Of a stretch of 11,846 nt of DNA, positions 1 through 7,869 are shown piece by piece. Under the pieces are notes generated by a model. The model did no database searches, was not told where the DNA came from, and worked only from the letters and a program-made list of their open reading frames with translations. Location of the stretch: contig JABFXB010000058.1 in assembly GCA_013361975.1 (NCBI GenBank), positions 1 to 11,846 of the forward strand, given 5' to 3'. Position 1 is the stretch's first letter; each line of letters opens with the position of its first letter. This DNA is from Dermatophilaceae bacterium (GTDB lineage Bacteria; Actinomycetota; Actinomycetes; Actinomycetales; Dermatophilaceae). A program made the translations under genes and the position numbers.

Positions 1-2885
1 ACGTTCATGTTGCCGGCCGAGGTGGAGCCGAGCAGCCAGTGGTTCAGCGTGAAGGCCGCGGTCGCGCCCGTCACGGCGAACCCGTGGACGACGACCTTGT
101 AGTCGCCGGGCTCGGGGTTGACGAGGTTGGCCTCCTCGACGGAGCCACCGTTGCCACTGATGGCCACGAGCGTCGAACCCCTGTAGACGTAGAGGTCGAG
201 GTCGTCGCCGGCGCCGCTCGACCCGAACAGGGCGAACCGTGCGTACGTCGTGTCGGCCGGGACCGTCACCGTCGTCGTCGAGAGGCTGCTGGCCGGAGCC
301 GTGTCGATGTCGTCGGTCGGGTCGTCGACGACCGAACCGGGCGTCTCCGTCGCCTTGACCAGGCCGCGCGGCGACGCCGCGAACGCACCGTCGTAGCCGA
401 AGGTGACGTCGTAGCTCGCTCCGGCGGTCGTGGCCTTGACCTCAGCCGGTGCCGCGAGGGCGACCGGCTTGACCACGAGCGGCGATCGCACCGCGTGGGT
501 CCCGTCCGACCACGTCAGGAAGCCGCCGGTGTACGACCCGATGGGAGCGGTCGTCCTGGTGAACTTCACCGTGAACGTGCCCTTGCCGCCGGGGGCGAGG
601 GTGAGCTTCGCCGGCGTCACTTCTGCGGTGACCCCGTCGAGCCCGGTGACCGAGGCCGTGTAGGTGGCAGCGGTCGAACCGACGTTGGTGACCTTGCGGG
701 TCACCGTCTGCGTGCCGGCGAGGTCGCCGATGGCGATCGAGGCGACGTTGAAGTCGCTCGGGTCGGTCTTGAAGCCCGCCTTCTTCAGGGCGCCGCACGT
801 GTTGGGCCCGACGGCGCTCGACGAGCCGCAGAGGAAGGCGAGCCAGTCCTTGAAGCCGTTGTCGTAGACGAGGCCCGGGTCGGCGGCGGAGTTGGGCCGG
901 ATGTGGCCTGCTCCCTGTCGGAAGATCTTCGTGGACGTGGCCACGGTGTCGCGGACGTCGTAGGCGGACGTCATCATCGCGCTCTTGATCGCCATCGGCG
1001 ACCAGTCCGGGTGACGCTGCTTGAGCAGGGCTGCGACGCCGGCGACGTGCGGTGCAGACATCGACGTGCCCGACTCGAGGTTGAAGTTGTCGCCCTCGGT
1101 GGATGGCGAGACGGCGGCCAGGATGTCCTGGCCGGGCGCGATGACGTCCGGCTTGAGCAGGTCGCCGCTACCGGCGAGCATCGGACCGCGCGAGGAGAAG
1201 CTCGCGGTGAACGGCGCCGGCTGCTTCGTGTCGACGTAGCCGTGGATGGATGCCGTCGCACCCGCCCCCGCGCCGAGGACGTAGTTGTTGAGCGGGACGT
1301 AGAAGTTGCTCTCGAGGTGAACGGACGGAACGGAGTGGAAGTCGGCGAGGGTGCCGCCGATGGCCGGGGGCACGTTGACGAGGACCATGCCGACTCCGCC
1401 GGCCTGCTTGACCGCGAGGCTCTTGTCGACGCGGGCGTTCCCGCCGCGCTCGCACACGACGATCCTGCCGGCGACCTTGGCGGGGTCCAGGTCGTTCACG
1501 TTGCCGGCGCCCGTCTCGCTCGAGTGGCAGAGCGCTGCGACGCCAGAGGTCACGCCGGCGCGAGCCACGTCGCGGGCGCGGACGAGCGTGCCACTGACGT
1601 CCTGGGTGGCGGTGGAGGCGCCGGTCATGACGGTGCCGTTGCCGAGGGTGACGTCACCGAGGCTGGCGCGCGGGTGCGTGCCGGCTGCGACGGTCGTGAT
1701 CCACGGGGACGGGTGCGCGACGGTGGAGAGCGACGGGCCGCTGTTGCCGGCCGAGGCGGAGACGAAGATCCCCGCGTCGGCGGCGAAGAGGAACGCGATC
1801 TCGGTCGGGTCGGCGAAGTTCGTCGACGTGCCGCTGATCGAGAAGTTGATGACGTCGACACCGTCGGCGACCGCCTGGTCGATGGCCGCGACGATGTCGG
1901 AGCCCGACCCGCTCGCCGTGTCGCCCGCCTGGGTCGACCACAGTGCCTTGTAGACCGAGATCCGCGCGCGCGGGGCCATGCCGCTGATGCCGTTGGGGGC
2001 CAGCGGAGCCGTCTTGCCCGTCACCGGGACGCCGAAGTTGCCGCCCGCGGTGCTGGCCGTGTGGGTGCCGTGGCTGTTGTAGTCGCGCGGCGAGTTGAAC
2101 TCCCACGGCCGGTCACGGTCGATGCCGGCGTTTCCGCCCTGGCCCTCGTTGAAGTAGCGGGCCCCGATGAGCTTCTGGTTGCACAGCGAGTTGTTCCACT
2201 GCTCGCCGTTCTGGCACTTGGCGTTCCAACCCGGGATCTGCTGGTAGGCGAGCTTGCCGGTGGCGGCACGGGTCGGCACGCCGTTGGCATCGACCCGGTC
2301 GGCGAACGACAGCGACTCGGGCCAGATGCCGGAGTCGATGTCGCCGATGACGATGCCCTCGCCGGCGCCCTTGGTGCCGCCGAGCTGCTCCCAGAGGCCG
2401 CCCTTGTCGGTGAGGCCGAGGAAGCCCGGCGTCGTCGACGTGTCGATCGTGTAGGTCTGCTGCTTGGTGACGGCCAGCACCCCGGCGGTGGAGCGCAGCG
2501 CCTTGGCCTGGGTCCCGGTGAGCCGGGCCGCGAAGCCGTTGTACGTGTAGGCGTAGTCGTAGAGACGTGAGGTCGCGCCGACGGTTCGCAGCGCGTTGCC
2601 GTGCTTGCTCTTGAGGTTGTCGGCCCATCGGGTCACGGCCAGCGACGTGACGTCGATCTTCTTGCCCTTGGCCGGCTTCGTCGCCGCGTAGCCGGCGGTC
2701 GACCCGTCGTAGGCGATGACCGGGAGGTCGGCCATCTGGACGACGTAGACGCCGTCGGTGTCCACGGTGTCGGCGGCGGCCGGGACGGCTGACGCCGGCG
2801 TGGGAGAGGCCTCGGCGGCTCCCGTTCCGGCGACGCTGAGGGCGAGAGGGACTGCGGCGAGCGCAGCAAACCATCGGCGATTCAT
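1..2885 (-). CDS. Secreted subtilisin-like S8 serine protease (3' end outside window)
   Basis: This is an extracellular endopeptidase of the subtilase family; the substrate cannot be told from sequence. Translating the minus strand from the ATG at 2885 gives 961 residues with no stop before the window edge. A signal peptide (basic MNRR, hydrophobic core, probable cleavage after AEA at residue 26) is followed by an inhibitor I9 propeptide-like region (about 46-150). The catalytic domain holds Asp184 in GDIDSG, His272 in HGTHTAS, the oxyanion Asn381 in AGNSGP and Ser608 in GTSMSAPHVAG. The long His-Ser distance is explained by a PA-type insert (about 430-560), as in cucumisin/Vpr-like subtilases. 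A Fn3-like domain (about 710-815) and a PPC-like beta domain (about 865-961) complete the visible part. AGGAG lies 4 bases before the start. All triad residues are intact, so it should be active after removal of the propeptide. The family call is firm; the C-terminus is unseen. Confidence 0.95.
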   Translation of the reverse strand, partial: MNRRWFAALAAVPLALSVAGTGAAEASPTPASAVPAAADTVDTDGVYVVQMADLPVIAYDGSTAGYAATKPAKGKKIDVTSLAVTRWADNLKSKHGNALRTVGATSRLYDYAYTYNGFAARLTGTQAKALRSTAGVLAVTKQQTYTIDTSTTPGFLGLTDKGGLWEQLGGTKGAGEGIVIGDIDSGIWPESLSFADRVDANGVPTRAATGKLAYQQIPGWNAKCQNGEQWNNSLCNQKLIGARYFNEGQGGNAGIDRDRPWEFNSPRDYNSHGTHTASTAGGNFGVPVTGKTAPLAPNGISGMAPRARISVYKALWSTQAGDTASGSGSDIVAAIDQAVADGVDVINFSISGTSTNFADPTEIAFLFAADAGIFVSASAGNSGPSLSTVAHPSPWITTVAAGTHPRASLGDVTLGNGTVMTGASTATQDVSGTLVRARDVARAGVTSGVAALCHSSETGAGNVNDLDPAKVAGRIVVCERGGNARVDKSLAVKQAGGVGMVLVNVPPAIGGTLADFHSVPSVHLESNFYVPLNNYVLGAGAGATASIHGYVDTKQPAPFTASFSSRGPMLAGSGDLLKPDVIAPGQDILAAVSPSTEGDNFNLESGTSMSAPHVAGVAALLKQRHPDWSPMAIKSAMMTSAYDVRDTVATSTKIFRQGAGHIRPNSAADPGLVYDNGFKDWLAFLCGSSSAVGPNTCGALKKAGFKTDPSDFNVASIAIGDLAGTQTVTRKVTNVGSTAATYTASVTGLDGVTAEVTPAKLTLAPGGKGTFTVKFTRTTAPIGSYTGGFLTWSDGTHAVRSPLVVKPVALAAPAEVKATTAGASYDVTFGYDGAFAASPRGLVKATETPGSVVDDPTDDIDTAPASSLSTTTVTVPADTTYARFALFGSSGAGDDLDLYVYRGSTLVAISGNGGSVEEANLVNPEPGDYKVVVHGFAVTGATAAFTLNHWLLGSTSAGNMN

Positions 2886-3026
2886 GGTTCTCCTGAGGTG
2901 TGTTCCCCGAGTCGGCGCATGGGCGGACTGCTGCACCCGTGTGGGAGGACGATAACCGCGCTGGGCCTCATTTGGGGAGGCTTCCGCAAGGTCGACTTTT
3001 CCGGCGCACCGGCCGGGAGCCGAACG
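2886..3026. other. Intergenic region, upstream of protease gene
   Basis: This 141-base gap separates the end of the helicase gene from the protease start, both on the minus strand, and must hold the protease 5' region if that gene is transcribed independently. It contains the protease ribosome binding site (AGGAGAA at 2888-2894, minus strand) and a small hairpin GCCTC/GAGGC at 2965-2981 with a 7-base loop. I found no convincing -35/-10 pair and no hairpin followed by a T run that would terminate helicase transcription. Confidence 0.5.
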
Positions 3027-5510
3027 TCAGCGTGGCTCAGAGGCCTGCCCACCGACGTTCTTGCGCCGCCCGACCGAACTGTCCGGTTCGCCCGAGTCTC
3101 CGGAGCCGCCGGAGTCGCCCGCGTGACGCAGGGTGAGGTCGAGCAGCGCGACGGCGCCGGCCTTGTCGAGGGGCTCGTTGCCGTTGCCGCACTTGGGTGA
3201 CTGGACGCACGACGGGCAGCCCGAGGCGCACTCGCACGACGCGATGGCCTCGCGGGTGGCCGTCAGCCACGCGCGCACCCGGCGGTAGCCGCGTTCGGCG
3301 AAGCCGGCCCCGCCCGGGTGCCCGTCGTAGATGAGGATCGTGGGCAGCCCGGTGTCGGGGTGCAGCGCCGTGGAGACGCCACCGATGTCCCACCGGTCGG
3401 CCGTCGCGAAGAGGGGCAGCATGCCGATCGCCGCGTGCTCCGCCGCGTGGGCCGCCCCGGGTATGCCGGCTTCGTCGACCCCCGCCGACGCGAGCTCCTC
3501 GACGGGCATCGTCCACCACACCGCCTTGGTCGCGAGCGACCGCGGCGGCAGGTCGAGCGGGTGCTCGCCGAGCACCTCGCCGCCGGGCAGCCGGCGCAGG
3601 AACGAGGTGACCTGGTTGCGCACCGTCACGTGCCCGAACGAGCAGCGCAGCTGCCCCCACTGCTGGTGCGCGACCTCGTGGACGATCTGGAAGTCGCTCA
3701 CCGACTGCGCCTGCGTCGTCCAGCCCGGGTCACCGCGTACGGCGAAGGCGGCGTGGTCGTCGAGCTGGAGCTCGGTCACGACCCACGTCTGGCCCTGGTG
3801 CAGGTGCACGGCCCCGGTGTGCACCTGCGCATGGGCCGCGGCCTCGTCGACCGTGCCGACGACGCGCCCGGTGCGGGTCTCGATGATGCGCACCGGCTCG
3901 CCCGCGCCACGCAGCGACAGGTGGTCGGCCGGCCGGTCCTCGCGGCCCCAGAACCACCCGCGTGGCCGCTTGCGCAGGATGCCGCGGTCGACGAGCGCGT
4001 CGAGGAGGGTTCGGGTCTGCGCCCCGAAGACCGCGAAGTCGGCCTCGGTCAGCGGCAGCTCGGCGGCCGCGGCGGCCAGGTGCGGCGCCAGCACGTGCGG
4101 GTTGTCGGGGTCGACGACGGTCGCCTCGATGCCGCGACCGAAGATCGCCTCGGGGTGGTGCACGACGTACGTGTCGAGCGGGTCGTCGGCGGCCACGAGC
4201 ACCGCGAGCGAGCGCTCGCCCGACCGCCCGGCGCGACCGGCCTGCTGCCACAGCGACGACAGCGTGCCCGGCCAGCCGGCGAGCAGCACGGCGTCGAGCC
4301 CGCTGACGTCGACGCCGAGCTCGAGCGCGTTCGTCGCCGCCAGGCCGAGCAGCTGCTTCGAGCGCAGGGCCTTCTCGAGCTCGCGCCGCTCCTCCGGGAG
4401 GTAGCCGCCGCGGTAGGCGGCGACGCGCTCCTCCTCGGTCACCGACACCCGTTCGCGGGCGATGCGGGCCACGACCTCCACCCCTGCCCGCGACCGCGCG
4501 AAGGCGACCGTCTGCACCTGCTCGCGCACGCAGCCCGCGAGCAGCTCCCCGGTCTCGGCCACGGTGCTCACCCGCTTCGGCTGGCCGTCCTCGTCGACGA
4601 GCAGCGGCGGCTCCCAGAGGGCGAAGGTCATCGACGCCCGAGGCGAGGCGTCCTGCGTGACCGGGACGACCGGCATACCCAGCAGACGCGACGCATGGTC
4701 TTCGGGGTCGGCCACGGTGGCCGACGCGAAGACGAACGTCGGCTCGGTGCGGTAGCGCGCAGCGACCCGACGCAGCCGCCTCAGCACCGCGGCCATGTGC
4801 GCCCCGAAGAGGCCCTTGTAGACGTGGCACTCGTCGACGACGACGTAGCGCAGTGCGCGCAGGAACGAGCTCCAGCGCTCGTGCCCGGGCAGCAGCGAGT
4901 GGTGCAGGAGGTCGGGGTTGGTGAGCACGAGGTTGGCGTGGTCGCGGATCCACCGGCGCTCGTCGGTCGGGGTGTCGCCGTCGTAGGTCGCCGGCCGCAC
5001 CTGCGGCAGCGCCAGCGACCCGATGCGGCTCAGCTGGTCGGCGGCCAGCGCCTTGGTGGGGGAGAGGTAGAGCGCCGTGGCCCCCCGGCCGTTGGGGGCG
5101 CTCGCGCCCGAGACGAGGTCGCTGAGGATCGGCAGGTGGTAGCCGAGGCTCTTGCCCGAGGCCGTGCCGGTGCTGACGACGACGTGCTGGCCCGCGTGGG
5201 CGGCCTCGGCCACCTCGACCTGGTGCGCCCACGGCGCCTCGATGCCCGACGCCAGCAGCGCCCCGAGCAGCGTCGGGTCGAGCCACTCTGGCCACGGCGT
5301 GTGCACCGCGTCGCGGGCCGGCACCTCGTGCACGTGGACGAGACGCTCGGGGTGCTCGCCGACGAGCGTTCGCAGCAGCTCTTCGGGCGTCGGGTGCGTG
5401 CCGGTCGCTGCTCGAGGCCCGTAGCGGGGCGCAGGGCGGGGCGCGGCCTGCGTCGGGCCGTGGCCGGACGATTCCGGCACGGATCCCGTGGGCGCTGGCT
5501 CGCCGTTCAT
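3027..5510 (-). CDS. SftH/Hrq1/MrfA-type superfamily 2 DNA helicase with DUF1998 domain
   Basis: This is a predicted ATP-dependent 3'-5' DNA translocase/helicase; characterised relatives (mycobacterial SftH, yeast Hrq1, Bacillus MrfA/YprA) unwind DNA and, for the latter two, act in crosslink or mitomycin damage repair. With the start at 5510 it has 827 residues. Visible motifs: Q97, Walker A TGTASGKS (114-121), Ia PTKALA (151-156), TNPD (197-200), DECH (226-229), SAT (263-265), motif V ATNALELGVDV (392-402), motif VI QQAGRAGR (422-429). The C-terminal DUF1998 region ends with Cys759, 761, 765, 768 and 774, the expected metal-binding cluster, then a Gly/Ser/Asp-rich tail. The frame stays open upstream to an ATG at 5633, but those 41 residues look non-family and would run far into the divergent promoter region, so ATG 5510 is preferred. 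No Shine-Dalgarno precedes it, so it may be leaderless. It is transcribed divergently from the bldG-like gene. Confidence 0.93.
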   Translation of the reverse strand: MNGEPAPTGSVPESSGHGPTQAAPRPAPRYGPRAATGTHPTPEELLRTLVGEHPERLVHVHEVPARDAVHTPWPEWLDPTLLGALLASGIEAPWAHQVEVAEAAHAGQHVVVSTGTASGKSLGYHLPILSDLVSGASAPNGRGATALYLSPTKALAADQLSRIGSLALPQVRPATYDGDTPTDERRWIRDHANLVLTNPDLLHHSLLPGHERWSSFLRALRYVVVDECHVYKGLFGAHMAAVLRRLRRVAARYRTEPTFVFASATVADPEDHASRLLGMPVVPVTQDASPRASMTFALWEPPLLVDEDGQPKRVSTVAETGELLAGCVREQVQTVAFARSRAGVEVVARIARERVSVTEEERVAAYRGGYLPEERRELEKALRSKQLLGLAATNALELGVDVSGLDAVLLAGWPGTLSSLWQQAGRAGRSGERSLAVLVAADDPLDTYVVHHPEAIFGRGIEATVVDPDNPHVLAPHLAAAAAELPLTEADFAVFGAQTRTLLDALVDRGILRKRPRGWFWGREDRPADHLSLRGAGEPVRIIETRTGRVVGTVDEAAAHAQVHTGAVHLHQGQTWVVTELQLDDHAAFAVRGDPGWTTQAQSVSDFQIVHEVAHQQWGQLRCSFGHVTVRNQVTSFLRRLPGGEVLGEHPLDLPPRSLATKAVWWTMPVEELASAGVDEAGIPGAAHAAEHAAIGMLPLFATADRWDIGGVSTALHPDTGLPTILIYDGHPGGAGFAERGYRRVRAWLTATREAIASCECASGCPSCVQSPKCGNGNEPLDKAGAVALLDLTLRHAGDSGGSGDSGEPDSSVGRRKNVGGQASEPR

Positions 5511-5518
5511 GTGGAGCA

Positions 5519-5524
5519 ACGGTA
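5519..5524 (-). promoter_or_regulatory. Candidate -10 box for leaderless helicase transcript
   Basis: On the minus strand the hexamer TACCGT fits the loose actinobacterial TANNNT -10 pattern and ends 8 bases before the ATG at 5510, which would put the transcription start at or next to the first base of the start codon. This fits the lack of a ribosome binding site. A second TACCGT lies about 20 bases further upstream, and no good -35 box is seen. This is an inference from spacing only. Confidence 0.25.
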
Positions 5525-5568
5525 TGTCGTCGGGGTACGGTAACCGACGTGCGGGGCATGTTACTGCG

Positions 5569-5619
5569 CGGTCAGTCACGTCGGGGAATCGTGACCGACG
5601 CGGTTCGGTCAGCACGTCG
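5569..5619. repeat. Near-identical short direct repeats in the helicase/bldG intergenic region
   Basis: CGGTCAGTCACGTCG at 5569-5583 and CGGTCAGCACGTCG at 5606-5619 differ by one inserted base. Between them GTGACCGACG (5591-5600) is close to an inverted version, and ACCGACGTG at 5543-5551 resembles it again. The cluster sits between two divergent start codons, where operators would be expected. Function is unknown; in GC-rich DNA some of this could be chance. Confidence 0.35.
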
Positions 5620-5686
5620 ACAGGCACGACCACAGGAAGGGCTCACCCCCGCGGGGGGCGGCCGGACGCAGCACAAGTGCGGGGAC

Positions 5687-5693
5687 AGGAAGG
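5687..5693 (+). promoter_or_regulatory. Ribosome binding site fixing the bldG-like start
   Basis: AGGAAGG lies 7 bases before the GTG at 5701. The same frame stays open far upstream (to about 5488), so this site, together with the family's usual N-terminus, decides the start. The surrounding ACAGGAAGGG (5685-5694) also occurs at 5632-5641, but no suitable start codon follows that copy in this frame. Confidence 0.7.
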
Positions 5694-5700
5694 GGCACAG

Positions 5701-6084
5701 GTGGATCTCTCGATCACCCGAGCCGACCACGGCGACCAGACCGTGGTGCACCTCGGCGGCGAGATCGACGTCTACACGGCGCCGCTCGTGCGCGAGAAGC
5801 TCGACGAGCAGATCCAGGGCGGTCGCACCCGGCTCGTCGTCGACCTCACCGACGTGACGTTCCTCGACTCCACGGGCCTCGGCGTCCTCGTCGGGCGGCT
5901 CAAGCTGGCCCGCACGCGCGGCGGCTCGATGCGGCTCGTCGGCAAGGACGACCGCGTCCTCAAGGTCTTCTCGATCACCGGTCTCGACAAGGTGTTCGAG
6001 ATCCACCCCGACCTCGACTCGGCGCTCGCGGCCGGCGAGTCGGCCTCCGCCGCCTCCGGCCCGGAGCAGGGCGAGAACTCCTGA
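5701..6084 (+). CDS. bldG: BldG-like anti-sigma-factor antagonist (STAS domain)
   Basis: This small cytoplasmic STAS protein is expected to bind and neutralise an anti-sigma factor kinase when unphosphorylated, releasing a sigma factor. It has 127 residues. The GTG start gives VDLSITR, matching the short N-terminus of Streptomyces BldG as I remember it, and the GGEIDVYTAP and FLDSTGLGVLVG stretches are typical. Ser57 in DSTGLG is the conserved phosphorylation site. A Ser/Ala/Glu-rich tail of about 15 residues ends the protein. As in Streptomyces, it is next to a DEAD-type helicase in the opposite direction. In Streptomyces bldG is followed by an anti-sigma factor gene; here a methyltransferase frame follows at once, so the partner kinase must be encoded elsewhere. 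Family identity is strong; the exact sigma pathway is not visible. Confidence 0.93.
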   Translation: MDLSITRADHGDQTVVHLGGEIDVYTAPLVREKLDEQIQGGRTRLVVDLTDVTFLDSTGLGVLVGRLKLARTRGGSMRLVGKDDRVLKVFSITGLDKVFEIHPDLDSALAAGESASAASGPEQGENS

Positions 6085-7685
6085 GCGACACCCCCGTCGT
6101 CGACCACCGCCTCGTCGCGCTGCTGCGCACCGACCTGTCGGCGGCCGGCTTCACGGTCGACGGCGTCGCCGAGCGCCTCGGGCCCGTCGCGTCGGCTGCC
6201 CTCCACCGTGAGCAGCCGCTGCCGGCCCTTCTCGCGACCGACCCGGAGGCCGCGTCCGGGGCTGCCGATCCGGACCCGTGCGGCACGCTCATCCGCGTCT
6301 TCACGCTGGGCCGGGCCGTTCCCGCGTCGGCGCTCGCCGAGGCGCTCCCGACGCTGACCGTCGACGGCGCCGTGGCGCTCGGCCTGGTCCGCCTCGAGAA
6401 CGGTCGGGCGGGGTTCGGCCCGGGCCTCGGCGCCGATCTCGGCGCGTCCGGCCGTCAGGCCGTCGCCACCTGCGACCTGCGGCCCTACGGCGACGACGCC
6501 CACGACTGGTGGGTCGCCTCCGACCTCTCCGAGCTCGCCGTGGGCGGTCCGCTGCGCGCCGACCACGTGCTCGGCATCGGCGGCGCCTCGACGACCCTCG
6601 CGTCGTGGACCGTGCGTCGCCCCGCGGACCGTGCTCTCGACCTGGGCACCGGGTGCGGCGTGCAGGCGCTGCACCTCACGGCACACGCCGGCTCGATCGT
6701 CGCGACCGACATCTCCGAGCGAGCCCTCGCGTATGCCGCCTTCAACCTCGCGCTCGCGGCCCCCGACGGCTCGGGCGCTGTGCCCCAGGTCGAGCTGCTC
6801 GCTGGTGACCTGCTCGATCCCGTTGCGGGGCAACGGTTCTCGCTCGTCGTGAGCAACCCGCCGTTCGTCATCACGCCGCGCGACCAGGGCCTGCCGCTCT
6901 ACGAGTACCGCGACGGTGGGCGACCCGGGGACGTGCTCGTGCGCTCGCTCGTGCAGCAGGTCGGCACCGTGCTCGAGCCCGGAGGCGTGGCCCAGTTCCT
7001 CGGCAACTGGGAGGTTTCGACAGGTCGCTCGTGGCGCGACGTCTGGGGCGAGTGGCTCGACGAGCAGGCCGCTCACGGCGTCGCGCTCGATGCCTGGGTC
7101 GTCCAGCGCGAGTCGCAGGACCCCGCCGAGTACGCCGAGCTGTGGGCCCGCGACGGCGGCGCCAGCCCGGGCAGCGAGGCACACTCGCAGATGTATGCCG
7201 CGTGGCTGCGCGACTTCGCGTCCCGCGACGTCGAGTCGATCGGCTTCGGGGTGGTGACCCTGCAGCGCCCGGCCACCGACCGGCCCGTGTGGCGCTCGCT
7301 GGACGAGGCGCACGGTCCGGTGGCCGCGCCCATGGGACCGGCGATCGACGCCGGCCTCCGCTCGCGCACGTGGCTCGCTGAGCACTCGGACGACGAGGTG
7401 CTCGACGTCGCCTGGTCCTGCGCGCCCGACGTCACCGAGGAGCGCCACGGGGTCCCGGGCGCCGAGGACCCGTCGGTGATCCTCGTCCGGCAGGGCGGCG
7501 GGCTGGGACGGGTCGTGCGCGCGGGAACCCTGCTGGCGGCATACCTCGGCGTCGCCGACGGCGAGCTCACGGCCCGCGCCGCACTCGACGCGATCGCGAC
7601 GGTGCTGGAGCTCGACCCGGCCGCGGTCCGGGCCGAGCTCGTGCCCCAGGTGCGCGACCTCGTCGCCGACGGCCTCCTCGCCTGA
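6081..7685 (+). CDS. Class I SAM-dependent methyltransferase with NPPF motif, probable CTG start
   Basis: This protein (534 residues from 6081) transfers a methyl group from S-adenosylmethionine; the substrate is unknown. The SAM-binding motif is DLGTGCG (187-193) and the catalytic-type motif is NPPF (259-262), as in RsmC/PrmC-like enzymes that methylate nucleic acid bases or glutamine amides. The N-terminal ~170 residues match my recollection of the DUF7059 region found on actinobacterial methyltransferases. About 200 further residues after the core end in a winged-helix-like segment. No ATG, GTG or TTG occurs in frame before the GTG at 6372 (residue 98), which lies inside the N-terminal domain. 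CTG at 6081, overlapping the upstream TGA, gives LSDTPVVDHRL, a natural-looking N-terminus, with GGAG at 6063-6066. Alternatives are a start at 6372, a sequencing error in this codon, or reinitiation from the STAS gene, with which it is surely cotranscribed. Confidence 0.85.
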   Translation: MSDTPVVDHRLVALLRTDLSAAGFTVDGVAERLGPVASAALHREQPLPALLATDPEAASGAADPDPCGTLIRVFTLGRAVPASALAEALPTLTVDGAVALGLVRLENGRAGFGPGLGADLGASGRQAVATCDLRPYGDDAHDWWVASDLSELAVGGPLRADHVLGIGGASTTLASWTVRRPADRALDLGTGCGVQALHLTAHAGSIVATDISERALAYAAFNLALAAPDGSGAVPQVELLAGDLLDPVAGQRFSLVVSNPPFVITPRDQGLPLYEYRDGGRPGDVLVRSLVQQVGTVLEPGGVAQFLGNWEVSTGRSWRDVWGEWLDEQAAHGVALDAWVVQRESQDPAEYAELWARDGGASPGSEAHSQMYAAWLRDFASRDVESIGFGVVTLQRPATDRPVWRSLDEAHGPVAAPMGPAIDAGLRSRTWLAEHSDDEVLDVAWSCAPDVTEERHGVPGAEDPSVILVRQGGGLGRVVRAGTLLAAYLGVADGELTARAALDAIATVLELDPAAVRAELVPQVRDLVADGLLA

Positions 7686-7695
7686 GGACTCCACC

Positions 7696-7832
7696 TCCCC
7701 GATCGAGAGAACGCTCCGTCACGCACTCAGCGTCTGGCGAACGGCCCTTCCCCGATCGAGAGAACGCTCCGTCCTGGCCGAGGGTTCTCTCGATCGGGCG
7801 AACCGGTGACTGTGCCTTCTCTCGATCGGGGA
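7696..7832. repeat. Four-copy nested inverted/direct repeat cluster
   Basis: Two identical 25-base direct repeats (7696-7720 and 7749-7773) begin with TCCCCGATCGAGAGAA and end with CGCTCCGTC. Two inverted copies of the first part follow: GTTCTCTCGATCGGG at 7784-7798 and TTCTCTCGATCGGGGA at 7817-7832. Copy 2 can pair with copy 3 (15 bp), and copy 1 with copy 4 (16 bp), giving nested stems. Each copy contains the palindrome CGATCG. The cluster fills the gap between the methyltransferase stop and the TetR promoter. It resembles a REP/BIME-like dispersed element; a regulator binding array is the alternative. Confidence 0.85.
7751..7798. terminator. Hairpin that may end methyltransferase transcription
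   Basis: CCCGATCGAGAGAAC (7751-7765) pairs perfectly with 7784-7798 around an 18-base loop. It lies 66 bases after the methyltransferase stop and before the tetR promoter, the right place for a terminator. No T run follows on either strand, so it is not a classic intrinsic terminator; U-less hairpins have been proposed to work in actinobacteria. It overlaps the repeat cluster and may simply be part of it. Confidence 0.35.
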
Positions 7833-7869
7833 GGAATGTCGTCAGTTTGCGGCTCTTGGCGTAAAACGG

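Noticed and set aside
39..2570. An 843-codon open frame on the plus strand opposite the protease gene
   Set aside because: Its product is dominated by Arg, Gly, Asp and Val in a low-complexity pattern, typical of antisense reading of GC-rich coding DNA. The minus strand encodes an intact subtilase with all catalytic residues.
3001..3022. CCGGC/GCCGG hairpin next to a TTTT run after the helicase gene
   Set aside because: For minus-strand transcripts the hairpin is followed by A residues, not T, so it does not look like an intrinsic terminator of the helicase gene.
3318..5543. A 741-codon open frame on the plus strand opposite the helicase gene, and a 609-codon frame on the minus strand in another phase
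   Set aside because: Both are Arg-rich shadows without recognisable motifs; the true minus-strand frame carries all helicase motifs in order.
5511..5633. N-terminal extension of the helicase to ATG 5633
   Set aside because: The 41 extra residues show no helicase-family character and would occupy most of the control region of the divergent gene.
5772..7694. A 640-codon minus-strand open frame covering the STAS and methyltransferase genes
   Set aside because: It crosses two real genes on the opposite strand and shows only biased composition, with no domain pattern.
7696..7832. Possible CRISPR array
   Set aside because: Only two direct copies, the other two being inverted, with unequal spacing and no cas genes nearby.
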